Below are positions 26,101 through 41,100 of a stretch of DNA of 64,000 bases, piece by piece. Under the pieces are notes generated by a model. It was given only the letters and a program-made list of their open reading frames with translations, did no database searches and was not told the origin of the DNA. Numbering within the stretch: position 1 is the first letter of the stretch; every line of letters begins with the position of its first letter. A program made the translations under genes and the position numbers. Source of the stretch: Thalassia testudinum (taxonomy: Eukaryota; Streptophyta; Magnoliopsida; Alismatales; Hydrocharitaceae); assembly GCA_037157565.1 (NCBI GenBank), contig JAZHRO010000013.1, forward strand, positions 72,657,501-72,721,500. The letters are read 5' to 3'.

Positions 26101-29100
26101 TTATATTGGAGTATACTTTAATATATATTGAAGTTAATGTGAGTGGGTATTGGTGTTGATGTGATATAGGAAATGATGTTCATGTGATGTAGGTGGGAAA
26201 TTGTGAAACCCTATTGGAGAAGCCCCTCACCCATTCCTATCCCACCCGTAAGCCCCTATCCCACCCCATAACCTGCTGCCAAATGCAGCTTAAAGGTCCT
26301 TGAACAAGAACCTGCCAACCATGGAAGCAACAAGTGAAAAAGGTTCAAGTCGAATATATGACAAAAGCCTACTCTAGATGGTATAAAAGAAGTGTGTAAA
26401 AATGATTTTGAAAGTAAATGCAATATTTGATAAGTGATAACTTCCCTAAGGTTAATGGCCAACTTATCAATTTTCCTCCTGCAATGAAAGTTGGAGACAA
26501 ACAAGAGAATAAAATGTGAAAAAAGCTCTCATATACATACGTTTGAAGTAGCCACCAATTTAGTAGTGTAGCAGAACCATTGCATGCATGCACATGCAAT
26601 CTCTGATTTCTTATTATGGAATACTACCTTAGTCTACATGTACCAGAGTTAAAAAATAGTAATGAACTGAGTAAATTCTCCTCCGAGGTCAAAAATTATG
26701 TAAACAAACACAAGTTGACCAAATATGTGCAATAGGAGTTAAGCTATTGCTTATGTATTTCCTATCTGCTATGTAATAAAAGTTGTCAATTTAGTTGTGA
26801 TGTGGCTTTAGTTTTCTACAAAACCAAAATTTTGGATCAAAGCTTTCCATCTGAAAGAAAAAATGCATTGCACCCGGTGAAGAAACGTGGAGTTTATTAT
26901 GATTGAAACTCAAAGAGAAACCATGGGATTTGGTCGTTTATATAGAGAGAGCAATCTTACTTTCCAAACCTAATACAATCTTCTAAAAATAAGTAAAACA
27001 TATCTCTAACTAAATCAAATCAAATCCTAGACATATATCCCAAAGGGGTAATCCCAAAATAGAAAACAAATAATATGGAAATAGGGTAACATGACAAGAT
27101 GATTTGTTTCTTCTCTACTCAACATAGAGAATCTTAGGAGATCTTCAACATGGAGATCATGAGAATCTCCAACACCCCCAACTTCAGGATCTGACACGCG
27201 TGTAGGCCTTACACACTCGAACAATCTTCAAACCTCGAGTTGGACCATGAACTAGACTTGAACTTGATTGTGGGAAATATTCCCAAGCACATGATAGTCG
27301 CCCATCCTCTAAAAAAAATCTTCACACTCGGAGAAGAGTAAACAAACTAGATTTTGACCTTCCACCGATTAGGCTAAGCCTACGGCTCAGTTACCCCACC
27401 ACTGAACATCGTCATCTTCTAGGATGACACAACCTGGGGCTTTGGCATCTTCATTCGGGTCAAGCACAGGCTGAGTAGTCATGACATGGGAAACTTCTAC
27501 ATTAGTTACCACAGTAGCAGAGATGTTGTAGGCTCTTATACCTTCAACAGGTTGCACAAGCATTCAAGTTGCGCTTGAGTGAACATCTGATCTTTGGGGA
27601 CAGCTATAGACTTATTCACTTATGCTGGACGACCAAACTTGTCCCAACAATTATCGAACGGATGGTTTGTCCAATTACAATAGATGCACAGACTGAAGCT
27701 TCTTCCACGGTTATGTCCTTGACCACAACCACATCCTGCAATGCTTCCAGATGCTGCCAATGCAAAAGGCTTAGTAGTAGTTGATGCAGACACAAGGGGC
27801 TCCTCAACTTCAATTTTCTGGAGATGGCTATAGATCCTCTGTAGATCCAATAGTAGTTGACACAGACACAGGAGGCTCATCGACTTCAATTTTCTGGAGA
27901 CGGCTATAGATCGTTTCTAGATCCAAAACTTCATGTGACGCCAGGATTTGATCACGCGCAGACTGGTACTTAGGGCTGAGATCCCCTAAGAACTTATACA
28001 CCTACCATTACACACACTCACAGATCTACTTGTCGCAACAGGCGGGCTGATACACGCCAACTCCTCAAATAGGCCCTCCAAGATTGTGAAATACTTAACC
28101 ATGGACATACCTCCTTGTTTAGGATTCCAAATCCTCCACTAAATATTGGCAAGTCTTGAGCTACTCACTTTCTAAGAGAAACGCTTCTCGTGCGTATCCC
28201 AAATCACTTTCGTTGTATCCTTAAACAATAGGGCAATCGATGCTACTCGTCAACCAGTTCATGACTAAGAAGGTCTCCTCCCACTTCTTGTACTTAGAGC
28301 CTTCATGGGAATCAGGAGCCTTTTCTATTAGGACATGTAATTTATCATGCCCATCTGACGAAGATCTTGAAGGCACGAGACCATAGCATGTAGTTTGAGG
28401 AGCAAGCCAACTTAAATGGTTGTTCCCTAAACTTACACGAAAATCAAGATCTTGGCTTTAGAAGTCACAATGGAATGATCCCCTTAGGCCGTCGATCACG
28501 AAAATGGGGCGATCTTGTGCAAAGATTGGCGTGGAAGAAAATCGAGACTTCTTGGTTCAAAAAACCCGACCACACATGGAATAGATTCGATGCATAAGGT
28601 GCAACATGGAGAATAGAACCACGCAAAGGAGGAGAGGGACTTAAAAGCAGTGATTAAAATATCGTCGGCATGCCAAATCGACACAACATATTATCGAAAT
28701 GCAGGGATGTCTCCAGCATGCCGGCTACATGCCAACGAAATTGTCGGCATGCTAACGGTATGTCGGTTTGCATTGTTGCTTGCTACTAGGTCGTGCACAT
28801 GTGACGCATGCCGCACACCATTGCCATTGTTGGTTGCTAGTTGGTTGCTACTACACTGCTGCTACTATTGCACGAATTACGTATCACATATCGCCAACTT
28901 GAAAGATATTGATGATCCCTATCGTCGGGGAGCTCCTCAAAACATTGTTTTGGTCTTCTAGAGCCTTGCATTTTTTCATATTGTAATATTTTTACCCATT
29001 TTAAGTCATTTTTAGTAATTTCCTCAAAATTTCCTAATATCAATAATATATCACCAATGTATCCCTTTTTGAATTAGCATTAGCACTTTTCTTCTTGTAG

Positions 29101-32100
29101 TCTTTAATTTTAAAAATAGTTATCCATTTAAATAGGAAGTATATGATAGGGTTTAGGGCTTAAAAATAGTTACTATTTAAATAGTTAGTTTTAAAATTTC
29201 AATCATTTTGACCAATCTTGTCATTTTTGTCGGCATGTGTCGGCGTGCCTCCAGCATGACCTCGGCAAGCCTGCAAAATGAACTATTTTTGGGCAATCAA
29301 AATCGTCGAAATCTAACATCGAGACATGGGCATTTCCACAGCATGCCCTCGGCATGCTGACGAAATGTGCATTTAAAAATTTACTGAAACGACGTCGAAA
29401 TCAGCATTTCGAACCTTGCTTAAAAGTCTTCCTAGATCACCAATAGAGGAGATGCGCAAAGGCGACTCCTTAGTGCCACAGTGACCCACAGGCAACACAT
29501 GGGGGTTGCCTACATAGAGAAGAAGCCATGAGACCTCTAGGCACGATAGAGGATGCAAGGTTCAAGATCGAACATACTCTAATACCATGTGAAGAAACGT
29601 GAAGTCTATTATTATTGAAACTCAGAGAAACCACGAGATTTGGTCACTTTATATAGAGAAATCAATCCCATTTTCTAATCTTAATACAATCTTCTAAAAA
29701 TAAGTAAAACATATCTTAGATAAAATCAAATCAAATTTTAAACATATTTCTTAAAGGGATAATCCCAAAATAGAAAATATAAAATGTGGAAAGAGGATAA
29801 CATTTCTTCTCTCCAACATGGAGATCAAGAGAATCTCCAACACACCCATTTTCAATAAATGTTAAAAAAAAATCAATAAATGTTGTCCTGCTCTGCCAAC
29901 TATTGATATGCTTTGACAACGTTTTTATTGTTTAAGTGTTAGCAACCTTCTGACAAGATTGGCACTTGATCCATACCATTTATGAATTTGTTTCTCAAGA
30001 AACCAAAGTTTGCACCCTGTGGAGCTTGGTACTGCAATGGAGTGAGATCCCAAGCTTATGCCCCCCTAATGTGTCTGAGAGAGAGAGAGAGAGAGACCAA
30101 AGTTTGGCCAAGATTTCATCTATTTAACCAAAAAGTTGAACCATCTCTATGGTAGAATTTGCACAACATCAAAGACAGACTCTCTACATGTCAAACTAAG
30201 TAAAAAGATCAAGATGTGATTTGAAAGCAAAAAGGCAACCACTACATCGCTATTAAGGGAAAGTTGCATAAATGTTCCAACGGTCCCTATTACCCGAGGC
30301 GCTCACTTGAGAGAAGCATGGCACTAAAGATAATGAGGGCTTATACATACATTTACATACATATGTGTAGAATATGCAGAAACAACATACAAATATGCAT
30401 GCAGATACATACGATATAACTATTACACAATGTACACATATGTATAAATGTATATACATGCATATGTACGCCAAATATACATACATGTATGTATGTATGT
30501 TTTTACACATGCATGCATGCATAGAGGAATGCGTGTACATGTGTGAATATATAATAAAGAGGGAGCTCCATATGAGATAATCCCATGATTTGGCGAAAAT
30601 CGCCTTTAAATAAAAGACTGAGTATTTGGCTCAGCCTTTTCAGAGACCTGTCAACCAAGCCCAGTTGGTTGCTTAGGTGAGACCTGATCAGAAGCACCTC
30701 ACCATAGAAAGGAACAGGTATCCAGGGCTTGGCTTGCCTCAGCTGAGCACCTATGCGAGTGAGAGAGCACCTTTGCCAGCAGTAATCCACTTAAAACAAA
30801 TCTACCACAAAAACTTGCACCCTTTCATAGATAGCAAGGAATGGGATCAGTGGCACCTATTTATTTATTTAGAATAAAGAGTTCGTTCACATAGGATTGA
30901 GAGTGGAATTTAAGATATGGGAAATTTAGTGCAAAGAGGTAAATGAAACTTGGTACTTTGGTAACATTAAATCTTTTGAAAGGAAGTAGTGATAAATGTC
31001 CTTGGTAACAAGGATTCAAATTCCAAAATCAATTATCAAGAAGATGTAAGGATTACTAGCCTTGGAATCATTTTCATCGAAGATTTCGCCAACAATTTCT
31101 TCAACCACATCCTCCAAAGTCACAATCTGGTGCATTGAAATTTAGAACAAGTTTGTAAGTTAGCTGGAATTAGATGTGAGAAAGGCTTGACAAAGAGAAT
31201 GATGTGTCAAATCAATTAAATATTTTGCTACCTAAAGAAGAAATTTGATATCAGGCTATAAATAAGTTTCTTTGATTATTGAAGTTCCTTTTTAAGACAG
31301 AATAGGATTGTTCTACCATTGTTCGTATTTTTGGTCATTGAGAATGTTCATAAACAAGTACCAAAGACAAGTTCCACCATCTCAAAAATTACCCATATTG
31401 CCAGCAATCAAACCATGTCATCATTATCCTCGATTTTTATTTTCATTGTCTCTACCATCCTTCTTCATAATAATTAAGTTCCCTATTATTCTTCATGCAA
31501 AGCACATTTCATCTTACAGAAAAAGGGAGCCTTGGGACAGTGATGAAAGTTTTTACTGTTCGTCTTCAAGGTCATGGGTGGAAATAGCCACTTGCAACAT
31601 GTAGGTTAAGGCTTCTCATAAAACAGACCCAAAAGTGGTCCAACCTTGACCTAGACCATGAATATAGTGGGAGCTTCACACGCTGGACTTGCTCTTTTGC
31701 CAGTGTATCCGCCCCAATGTGCTTAACTTACTAATTGACCATTAGCGTAGTTACCTCTAAAACTTCAGTAACTCAAGACATTTGTTGAATACTTATATTT
31801 TGGAAGACTTTTACAAAATTAAGTACAAAGCAAGTTTCTCTATTATGATTCCCATAAACTACAGCTTCATCCAGTACCAACTCCTTGAAAAGATAGAGGT
31901 AGACTGTTTGGGAACAATGGTAAAAGATGAGAGTGCTTACAAGAAGCCCTTTCCTTCAAAGAAAGTTGAAGAGCATGCAACACTTGTGAGATTGTGGTCC
32001 ATTTGGATGATTATTCTTATTTTTCTATCAACGTTTGTGTGCTCATATTTCAGACTTTTTTTCCCCTAGATCTTTGTGGTCAGAACTGGTAGAATTTCAT

Positions 32101-35100
32101 AGATGATACTATTTCCGCCAATTTCTAATCTAACGTAGAAGAGTCCATTTTATTCTTCAATTTTGCAAGAAATGCAACTGGTGACACTGCCACCTGTATC
32201 TTGAACTGAGTTTTGACAAATGGTTTCAAAGAAAGCTCCCTATGCAGAAAGGCACGACGATGTTATGATCCAAGATCATGCAAGAAGTTTTTAAGATGCC
32301 ACTACTGTTGGAGGAAATTGAATAGGCCAGCCACAACATGCACGTTATGGCATAAGCAAGAAAATCATTGATAACCTTGAAAATATCCACATTGCTAAGA
32401 TGAAGGGGTGTGCCAGGCTATAGCATTTTGGAAAATTAGGTCAATGGAGCTTATGGACTATGGTAACAAGGTTCATGGTGTTACTATGGCTGAAAAGCAT
32501 TAATGATTTCAGATTAGTCTAGGCCCTTGTAGCCATTTTGGTTCATACTCCTATATAAGTTTTTACAAAACATTTCGATACATCTTCAACCTTTCCTTTT
32601 TTGTGAAAAGGAAGAAGATATGGATGATCGAAGTGAGCAAAAAGTTGGTGTAAGACAAAGTTAAAGTTATAGCCTGTGATGATCCCATGTAAAGAATGCA
32701 GAAACAGAAAAATGTTAGGAAATAGCATGAGAAAAAGACAATTGAAAAATGGAGGACCCTATCTGATTGTAACTATCAACTCTGGGCACTCATGGGCAGT
32801 CCCATTTATTTCATGGTTACCCCAATGAAAGTGGGAAGACTCCATGATTATTATTGCTACTTTACCATTAAATCTATTGTTGGAAGTTTGATCGTTATTT
32901 ATTCCTCTATACAAAGTATGTCTGGTCACTATTTATTTTTCTATGGACTCCTATGCAACTTTTCCCCTCTCATTCTATATGTACAAAGAATGAATACCAT
33001 AAATAAGAGTTCTTTTTGCATTCAGCAAAGGTAAGCACAGCCATAAGCCATATCATACCTGCCCCCCAACCCCCCGGATTAATTCCCCCATTCTTCTCCT
33101 TGTGTGGCCCTTCCTAAGCATTTCATGTAGTTCATCTTCATTGCCACCTCTTTCTGAGCAGTGCCCCAGTGCAATGGAAAGGACTACCCATTTATCTCCC
33201 CATTCTTCTCCTCATGTGGCCCCTCCCTCCTTGCACATAGCTCATCCATTGCACCTCTCTCTCTGAGTCAATCAGTTTCGTTAGGTTTGGACGTATCGAT
33301 ATCACCTTCAGTATTATTTTTCTAGGATATTGACGATATATCACCGAGATGGTGGTGCTAGGTGAGCGGAAAAGGCTACACACACAACCACACACACCCA
33401 CGCACGCACGCATGCACACGCACAAACACTTTAATTTTAAATATTTTTTAATATTTTATGCCTTTTTAAGCGATTTCCCCGAAATTCACCGATATCAGCG
33501 ATATATCCCTGATATATCACTTTTTTAACTTGTCGATATGATATTGATATCGATATTTAAAACATTGCTCTAAATGTGATGACCTACGCACAAAGGACAA
33601 GGACACCAACAGTGTTGCATGCCACCTTCAGCATACATGGATCAAGTCTAGAGTGTGGCTTCAAGCGTGTGTCAAATAATTCTTTATGTTGGGATAATAA
33701 TACACGCAACGATGCATCCCTTTGGTATTTTACAATGCGAGTCTAGCAAGCAAATGCAACACACAGGCATGGTCCCTTCACATGGTCCTCAGTGCATCTA
33801 TAGGCACAAAGCCAGCCTGTACCCGGTGTGCATTAAAGCGTGCATCAACCTAGCAATCACAATGACAAAATGTGAATCACTGACATTCCAGTCATTACAA
33901 AAATCATTGCCTTTTTAATCTGCATGACATGGATCATCTTTCTCCTCGGAATATCTCGTTTTTCATTTTAAAGAATCCATCATGTGAATATACCATAGCA
34001 GCATTCACAAGAACTTCCATGTCAAGTAGAAGCCAGGACTAGAATTCTACATATGCAACAACATACTCCAATAAAGTAAACGTTCGCACAACCATCAAGT
34101 TGAATGGGTGTAACTACATTCCATGATCTCAAGGATTCATTCTTCATCAAATTCAATGAGAAAGTACACCTCATAATTGAGTTAGAGATATTGAGGAAAC
34201 CAGGGGTTCATGTATAGTGAAATTGCACGATGATAAATTGGTTGACTGACATTATAGAGATGAAGCTTGCAGCCAACCTCCTATGTAAGTTTACTGCAAA
34301 AGGCATGTAAGATTGTCTACCCACGAGGTATGGCCAGAAACGTCCAATGAATTCCTTGTCTTTGATGCTCGCAGGAAGCTCTTTGTAACCACCCAGTAAA
34401 TACTAAACAGTTGCATACTCTTTTCAGTGCTTGGATATATAATGTGATCTTATTTCCAGAAGTAGCAGAGATCACAGCACAGTGGCAGATGAGCAGATAC
34501 ATGGATGGTTTGTAGTACATATCCTCAACAGTAGCCAATATTCATATATAATGATGGTTAACAATTGCTTAAAGAAGTTAAAAATAAAATCTATAATTTT
34601 GACACTGTACCAGAGTTGTCATTGGGAAGAAAATAGTGCTGGAGATTCACATGGCCATGGATCTATGGGTCTTGATCATAGGCCCCCAGTATCCACTTTC
34701 AGAAGACTAAGGTTGGCCTTGAGAGGAGTGATAACAGAAATTCAGAAGATCAGCAAATCCTTCAGAAGCAACTCTACTGCCTAGAACTTCCAACTCGGTG
34801 GCTAATGTATAGTGTTGATTATTTTGAGTTCTTTTTTTTTACTGTGCCAGGGTTTAGTCTAAGTTGTTCTGTCAATTGCAGTCAATCATGATTGATCCAT
34901 TTCTTATCATGACATCAAGAATGCCTTCCACCATAGTGTTTATATGGTTCAATATATTGCCTTTAAGGTTGAAAGGGGATAGTCAAATACTCTGCAAATG
35001 GAAGAAAGCAATCTTTGTCCCAAAGCAAAGTCATAAGGTAAGTTTACTTGAAGTGCTAGAAAAGTTTAGTTTTCAAATATGCCAGTGCTGTTAAGCCCCC

Positions 35101-38100
35101 TTTTCTTGTTTACTTTTCAGGAATGCTAACCTGAGGATTTACAATCATTTCTGTTTGCTCGCACCCTCATTTAGGGGTGCCATGCTTCAGTTTTTATGCT
35201 TAGAAATGCTCAATCTCCAGTTTAGTCAGAGCAACACTTTAGCATTTCTTGTTGAAATTCTTCTGCTCTTTCCCTGTAGGGAGAGCTTCACTTCAGAATT
35301 TTTCCTTGTAATGCTTGCTCTCCCATTTAAGTAGAGCTTTGCCACAGTATTACTCAATGCCTTTTATTGCTTTCACAAAAAACAAGGCATGATGACATTG
35401 TTTTCACTCACCCTCTCATTAAGAGAAAGGTCTATTCAAATAGATAAGGGGAATTGAGTATTGTACTACTCCTGAATACTATACTATTAAATTCCACATA
35501 CTGAGTCAAACAAGTGAGGCCTCATGCATGTGCATGAAGTCAGAACAGACACAATTTGTGTGTGTATGTAGCATGTTCTATTTACATCTCACTCACTTCT
35601 AGTTCAAAACTGGCATATGATATGAGCGAAGTTCATCCACATTACACATGCACATATCCAACATCACCAACAGCCAAAAGGGGCTCAAAATCGAGATACA
35701 AGTTTTTTGGGAAGTCAATGATGAAGCAAAAATTGTGAGAGAAAATGAGGCTGCATAGTCTTAGTGGCAACATTGAGCTCATGCACGTTCCATTAGATTA
35801 CTTGTGCCTTCAGCATTATGCTGCCCAGCAAGTATAAATCTTGTATCATATATTCAAACAGCTCTTTTTTTATCTAAAAGATTCTTGACAAGAACCATGG
35901 TATGACCAATTTCACCCTCTTTCCCAGTTCAGCGCAGAGACGGGGTGCTAGGAAACCAAAGGATCCTTGTAGAAGCAACAATGGGTCACAAAAGGCAACT
36001 CTCATATTCGATTCACAATAAACTTGATGCTTGTGCCTACAGGATAATGGTGTGATTTTTATGGGAAAGGTCTCATGTGGATGCACTGTGTCTCATTTCC
36101 GCTTCCTTTGTGATGTTTTGAACTATTAGCTCCCCTTTAACTGCATTCAGGGGGACTGATAGCCCACATTAACCACCCTTCCTTCTTTCTCGTCTTTTTT
36201 TTTTTGTTTGGGTGGGGGGTGGACGGTGTTTAACACCACTTTGGAGTAACACCGATATATACTTGACTCCGCAAAAAAACATGTTTTCTCCCTCCAAAAA
36301 CATAGGTTATGAATCCAGTGTCAATCCACAAGTAAACAGGGCTAACCCCCATTTGCAGGAGTTAAGCCGCCGAGTAAAATAGGCCTTAAGCCTGGTAAAA
36401 ACTTCAGAAGTAATAGGTTCATGGACTTGTGACAAGTGGCTTAGATTAGTCTCAACATATTAGATATTCGTCACAAAACAGAAGTTCAGGGTAAGCTTAT
36501 TGTCAGTCTATATGGATGACATACTCAGATACTAGAGATGGAGACAGCCAAGCCACAGAAGAATTCTTCAGGTTCAAGTTCACAAATAAGGTCCCTTTTA
36601 CAAAAAAAAAGAAAGAAAGGTTCACCGGTAAGGACCTGGCAAGATCACATACCACTTGGGTATTAAAGTTTCTGGAAGCAAAGATACTTTTATCCCATCT
36701 AAGAGGAAATATGTGCTTGATATTCTTACGGAGACTAAGGTGGTCCACAGTGCAGAATCGTCCAACATTAACTATGACTATGATAAGACCAAATTTAGGC
36801 AAGTGTTATGAGGTACTCCAAGTCTTCTCTTATGAAAGGACTCATACTACAGAAGTATGGATAGCTCGATATATTTGACTTGTGCTAGAAGTATGAATGC
36901 CTCAATATATTTGATATGTGCTAGAAGTATGGATGCCTTAATATATCTGGTTAAGTATTGAGGATGTCTCTACTAAACACAACCCATTACTGGATACCAG
37001 ACATTCTTGGTAGTGGAAATCTGTTCTTGGTTTCTCAACCAAGTGTAGCATCATGGAGTTGCCTTGCCTCAAATTGCTTGCGAGCTTTAATGAATGCATC
37101 CTTTGATGGTGATATCAGAAATATTGTGTCAACAGGAGTAGCCACACATTTCTATTTTTTTTTTAAAAAAAGGGGGAAAGGGCGATTATCCGAATGACAA
37201 CCATCCAAATTGTATTACCACAAAAAAGGCCTTAGGCCCAATTACAAAATACAACTACAAATTACATCTCCGGAAAGAAATCAAGGACAAGATTGATTCC
37301 ACAACATTCTCCACATACGAATGCTAGCCCTTGAATATCACCACATTTCTCTCTAACCACAAACACCACAACACTACTAGGGGCCTGGCTTTCTCGTTCT
37401 TTGATCTAAAAACATGACACGTTTCATCCCTATCCTCTGATCTGTAAGAACTCCAAAAGGCATCAAAAGTGTGGTGACCCCACCAAACATCGGAAACTCT
37501 ACTCCAGACTTGAGTCGCAAAAGGGCAGCTAAAGAAAAGATGTTGAATGCCTTATTCCACCCCTAGGCATAGGAGACAAGTGTTGCCCGCATTAGTAACC
37601 CATCACGACCTCCATGCCTTCGTCATGATCCTCTCTCTTCGGAGTAGCCAACTAAAAGTCTTGACCTTCAAAGGGCAAGCTACCTTCCACATCTGGTTGC
37701 AGTCTCTAATCATGTCAATATCTCCCACACCCATTGGATTTGCTAATCTCCTATAAGCAGCAGAGATGGAAAAGTCACTCTCCTCCCAGCCAAAATAGTC
37801 AAGCCCCTCCTCCTCCGACCTAAACCCCTCCAACTGTAGCAACATCCTCTGGAACTCATCGATCCTCTGATCCAATAGGTTACCCACGAGAGCCGGGCAC
37901 CAGCACCCCTCCCAAGCGGTTGCCACCGAAACTCCCTGTCCACTGCCATAGCCACCAGTCTAGGGAACCGATCACACAACTTCCCCTACCCCATCCAACC
38001 ATCCTCCCAAAATCTGAACATCAACCCTGTCCCAAGCACCACAGTGAAGAAACCCTGTACTTTGGGTGCTACCATAAAGATCCCCTTGCAGAAGTGGGAT

Positions 38101-41100
38101 GCTCTGTGTGAGGGAGATCACAACAAATCCCAAGACAACATAGAGCCATAGCACGACCTCAGGACCCTCCCAATCAGGCACTCCTCATCCCCTAACAATC
38201 TGAAAATCCATTTCGTCAAGAAGTTGTCATTCATCCTCTGTACCTCCCTAACACCCAAACCTCCTTCCTTAATCGGCTTGCACACCTCCTCCCAAGGCAC
38301 CAGCTTCGTCCCCTCCCCAGTAAAGGCGACGCTCGTCTAGAAGAAATCTCTCATCAATCGCACAATCTTTTTCTCCACTTGTCTAAGCATCCTCAAAACA
38401 GAAGCAAAGTACGAGGGCATTGCAGCTAAGACCACCTTCAAAAGCACAAGCCTCCCTCCCTTGGAGAGAAGACAAGACGACCAACCCGCCAATCTCCCCT
38501 TAATCTTCTCCACTAGAGGCAACCATTGCTGCACCAGGATTCTTCTATCTGTCAAAGATAGACCAAGCTACGTGATGGGCAACCCTCCTCGATTAGTACC
38601 TAGAGCAACCCCAGATCTCATAGCCTCCTCCCTCCAACATATTGAAAGGAACAAACTTCGATTTAGAGAAATTAATCTTCAATCCAGACACCTCCCCAAA
38701 CAGATCTAACAGAATGCGAATCCTTTGCGCTTCCACGTGGGATCCCTCAACAAAAAATAGAGTATCATCCGCGTACTGCAAAATAGGGATCGGACCACCA
38801 TCCTCTAACCTGAAGTCGCTAAGAAGTCTCCCTCGTCCACCTTGCCTGCCACTCTAGCCAAAGCATCTGCCGCCAGCACAAACAGCATGGGTGCCAAAGG
38901 ACACCCCTGCCTGACTCCACTCCCTGGCTAAACCCATCCACCCGTCGAATTACTATTGATGAGCACCGAGAAAGAAGTGGTAGTGACACACTGCTTCATT
39001 CATTGAATCCAAAGCGGCGAGAAGCCCCTTCTGATCATGGTTGTCCACAAAAAAGACAACTATACCATGTCGTATGCCTTACTGAAATCCACCTTCCATA
39101 GGAAAGCTTCTCTTTTCTCTCTTCCAAAAGGCAAGAATCTCTAAGGCTGCAACATATTCGTCAAGAATGCTCCTCCTTAACACGAAACCTGTCTGCAGCA
39201 AAGAGATCACCCCCTCTAAGACTTTCCTCAATCTATCAGCCAACACTTTTGCCACAATCAGGTAAATTCCATTGGAGAGCACAATGGGCCTGAAATCCTC
39301 AATATTCTCCACCCCCTCTCTCTTTGGTAATAAAAACATGAAAATCTTATTCAATCTGTTAAAACCAAGATTTCCTTCATTGAACTCTTCTATTAATTGC
39401 ATGACTTCAACTTTGAGCAAATTCCAGAACTCTATAAAAATGCACAGGGAAACCATCCGAGCTCAGACACGCATCTACATTCAGGTCCCATACAGCCTTT
39501 TTGATTTCTTCTTCCAAGAAAGGTGACACCAACCCATCTGCCTGCGCCTTTGTGATGGTGGGCACGCCCTGCCCCAGCCACCTCCATTGTCCTCTTTACC
39601 TCCTGCCAGAAAAATCTCTAAAAAAATCAGCTACCGCTTTTCCAAACTCCTCTCTCCCAACAACCTCATTGTCACCCACCTTCAGCCTATCAATCCGATT
39701 CCTCCATCTTCTCCCAGATGCCATCATGTGAAAGAAACGTGTGTTGGAGTCCCCTTCCTTTAGCCACTTCTACCTAAATCTGATCTTCTACTCCACTTTC
39801 GCTTTTCTATCCTCCGCTTGTACAATCTTAACATGATCCACCCTTGTCGTATGGTCAGCTACAGAGAGGAGGCCACGGTCTTCTGCTCGATCCAACCTTT
39901 CAATCTCTCCCAAAGCCTCGTCTTTCCTCCTATTTCTGTCCACCCTGGTCTGCCTCTCGTATCCTTTAAGAAAGATTATGAGCTCTCAAAGCTTAGTTTC
40001 CCATCTCGCTACTACTGACCCAGTCACTTGGAAAGACCTCCATTTCTCTTCCACTTTCTTCCTGAAAACGTCATCCAGAAGCCATGACTTCTCAAATTTG
40101 AAGTACAGATCGCATACCTTCATTTGACATCCACATGATCAGGGTGTGATCTAAGAACGATCTCAGCATTGGCTCGACATCTGCCAAAGGGAAAACCCCA
40201 GCCAACTCCACTAACGAGAAAAATCTATCCAACCTCGACATCTGCCCACCCGAACTACACCACGTGAAAGTGCAAAAGGAGGCAGGCACGTCCACTAGCC
40301 CATGGTTCTCACAAAGTCCATGAAGTCCGCCAAACCACAATCCTGGCCGCCTCTCCCTTCTGGCCTGTCTTCTGCTACCAGAAAGCCCCTACAATCAACC
40401 ACAAGTACCCCTGAAACTTTAAAGGGACCTGACTGAGATCCTCCCACAACAAATGGCTTGTTGTGTCATCCAACAACCCATATGCGGCTAACATAACACA
40501 ACAAAACTCATACTATCTCCTTTTTAACTTAATCGAGACCACCGAAGAACCCAATAGGGAATCCCTGCAACTCACCACAATTCCCCCCCGATCACCCCAT
40601 TGCATCAACCGCCACAAACTTCACAAAATTTCCACCCTCAATCTCCCTCCAAGTTTGCTGCCCACATCTCTAGAGTTTTGTCTGCTGCAACATTATCACA
40701 TCTGGGCCCCATTTCTGCAAATATGATCTTAGTGCTACCCTTCTGGATGGGTCATTCAGACCCCTCACATTCCAAGATAGGACTTCCAACATGTAGATGT
40801 AGTGTTGTCTCCCCTACCAAAGTGCCTAAAATCCACCACTTCCGCAACCCTACCATCTTCCAAAAAAATCCACCCCCACAAACATTTCTATTTTGGTGAC
40901 TGATATTAGACATGCTGGGTCCATACGAGCAGCTATAAATATTCTATTCTTACTATTAACAGGAAAGGAATATTAAGCTCATTGACATTTTATCTAAGAA
41001 ATAACAAGGGAAGATAATCAGTCCTTGCATGTCTTCAAGACACCAGCTAGCAAATATTCTCACAAAAATATGTCTTGATGCAACTGTAGAATGCTGAGAT

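Larger units (their letters stand above)
26876..29842 (-). mobile_element. Gag-only (TR-GAG-like) Copia-type LTR element
   Basis: LTRs 26876-27174 and 29588-29842 are flanked by an exact 5-bp duplication CACCC (26871-26875, 29843-29847). The minus-strand primer binding site TGGTATTAGAGTATG abuts the right LTR, and the purine tract TTGGGGGTG abuts the left. Between them only a broken gag is found, with no protease, integrase or RT. The left LTR end has mutated from TG to GG. A hAT-like MITE (28648-29418) is inserted in the leader. Confidence 0.88.

Noticed and set aside
30253..30540. 95-codon frame rich in Tyr, Met, Cys and His
   Set aside because: It is a reading of the CATA/TATG microsatellite.
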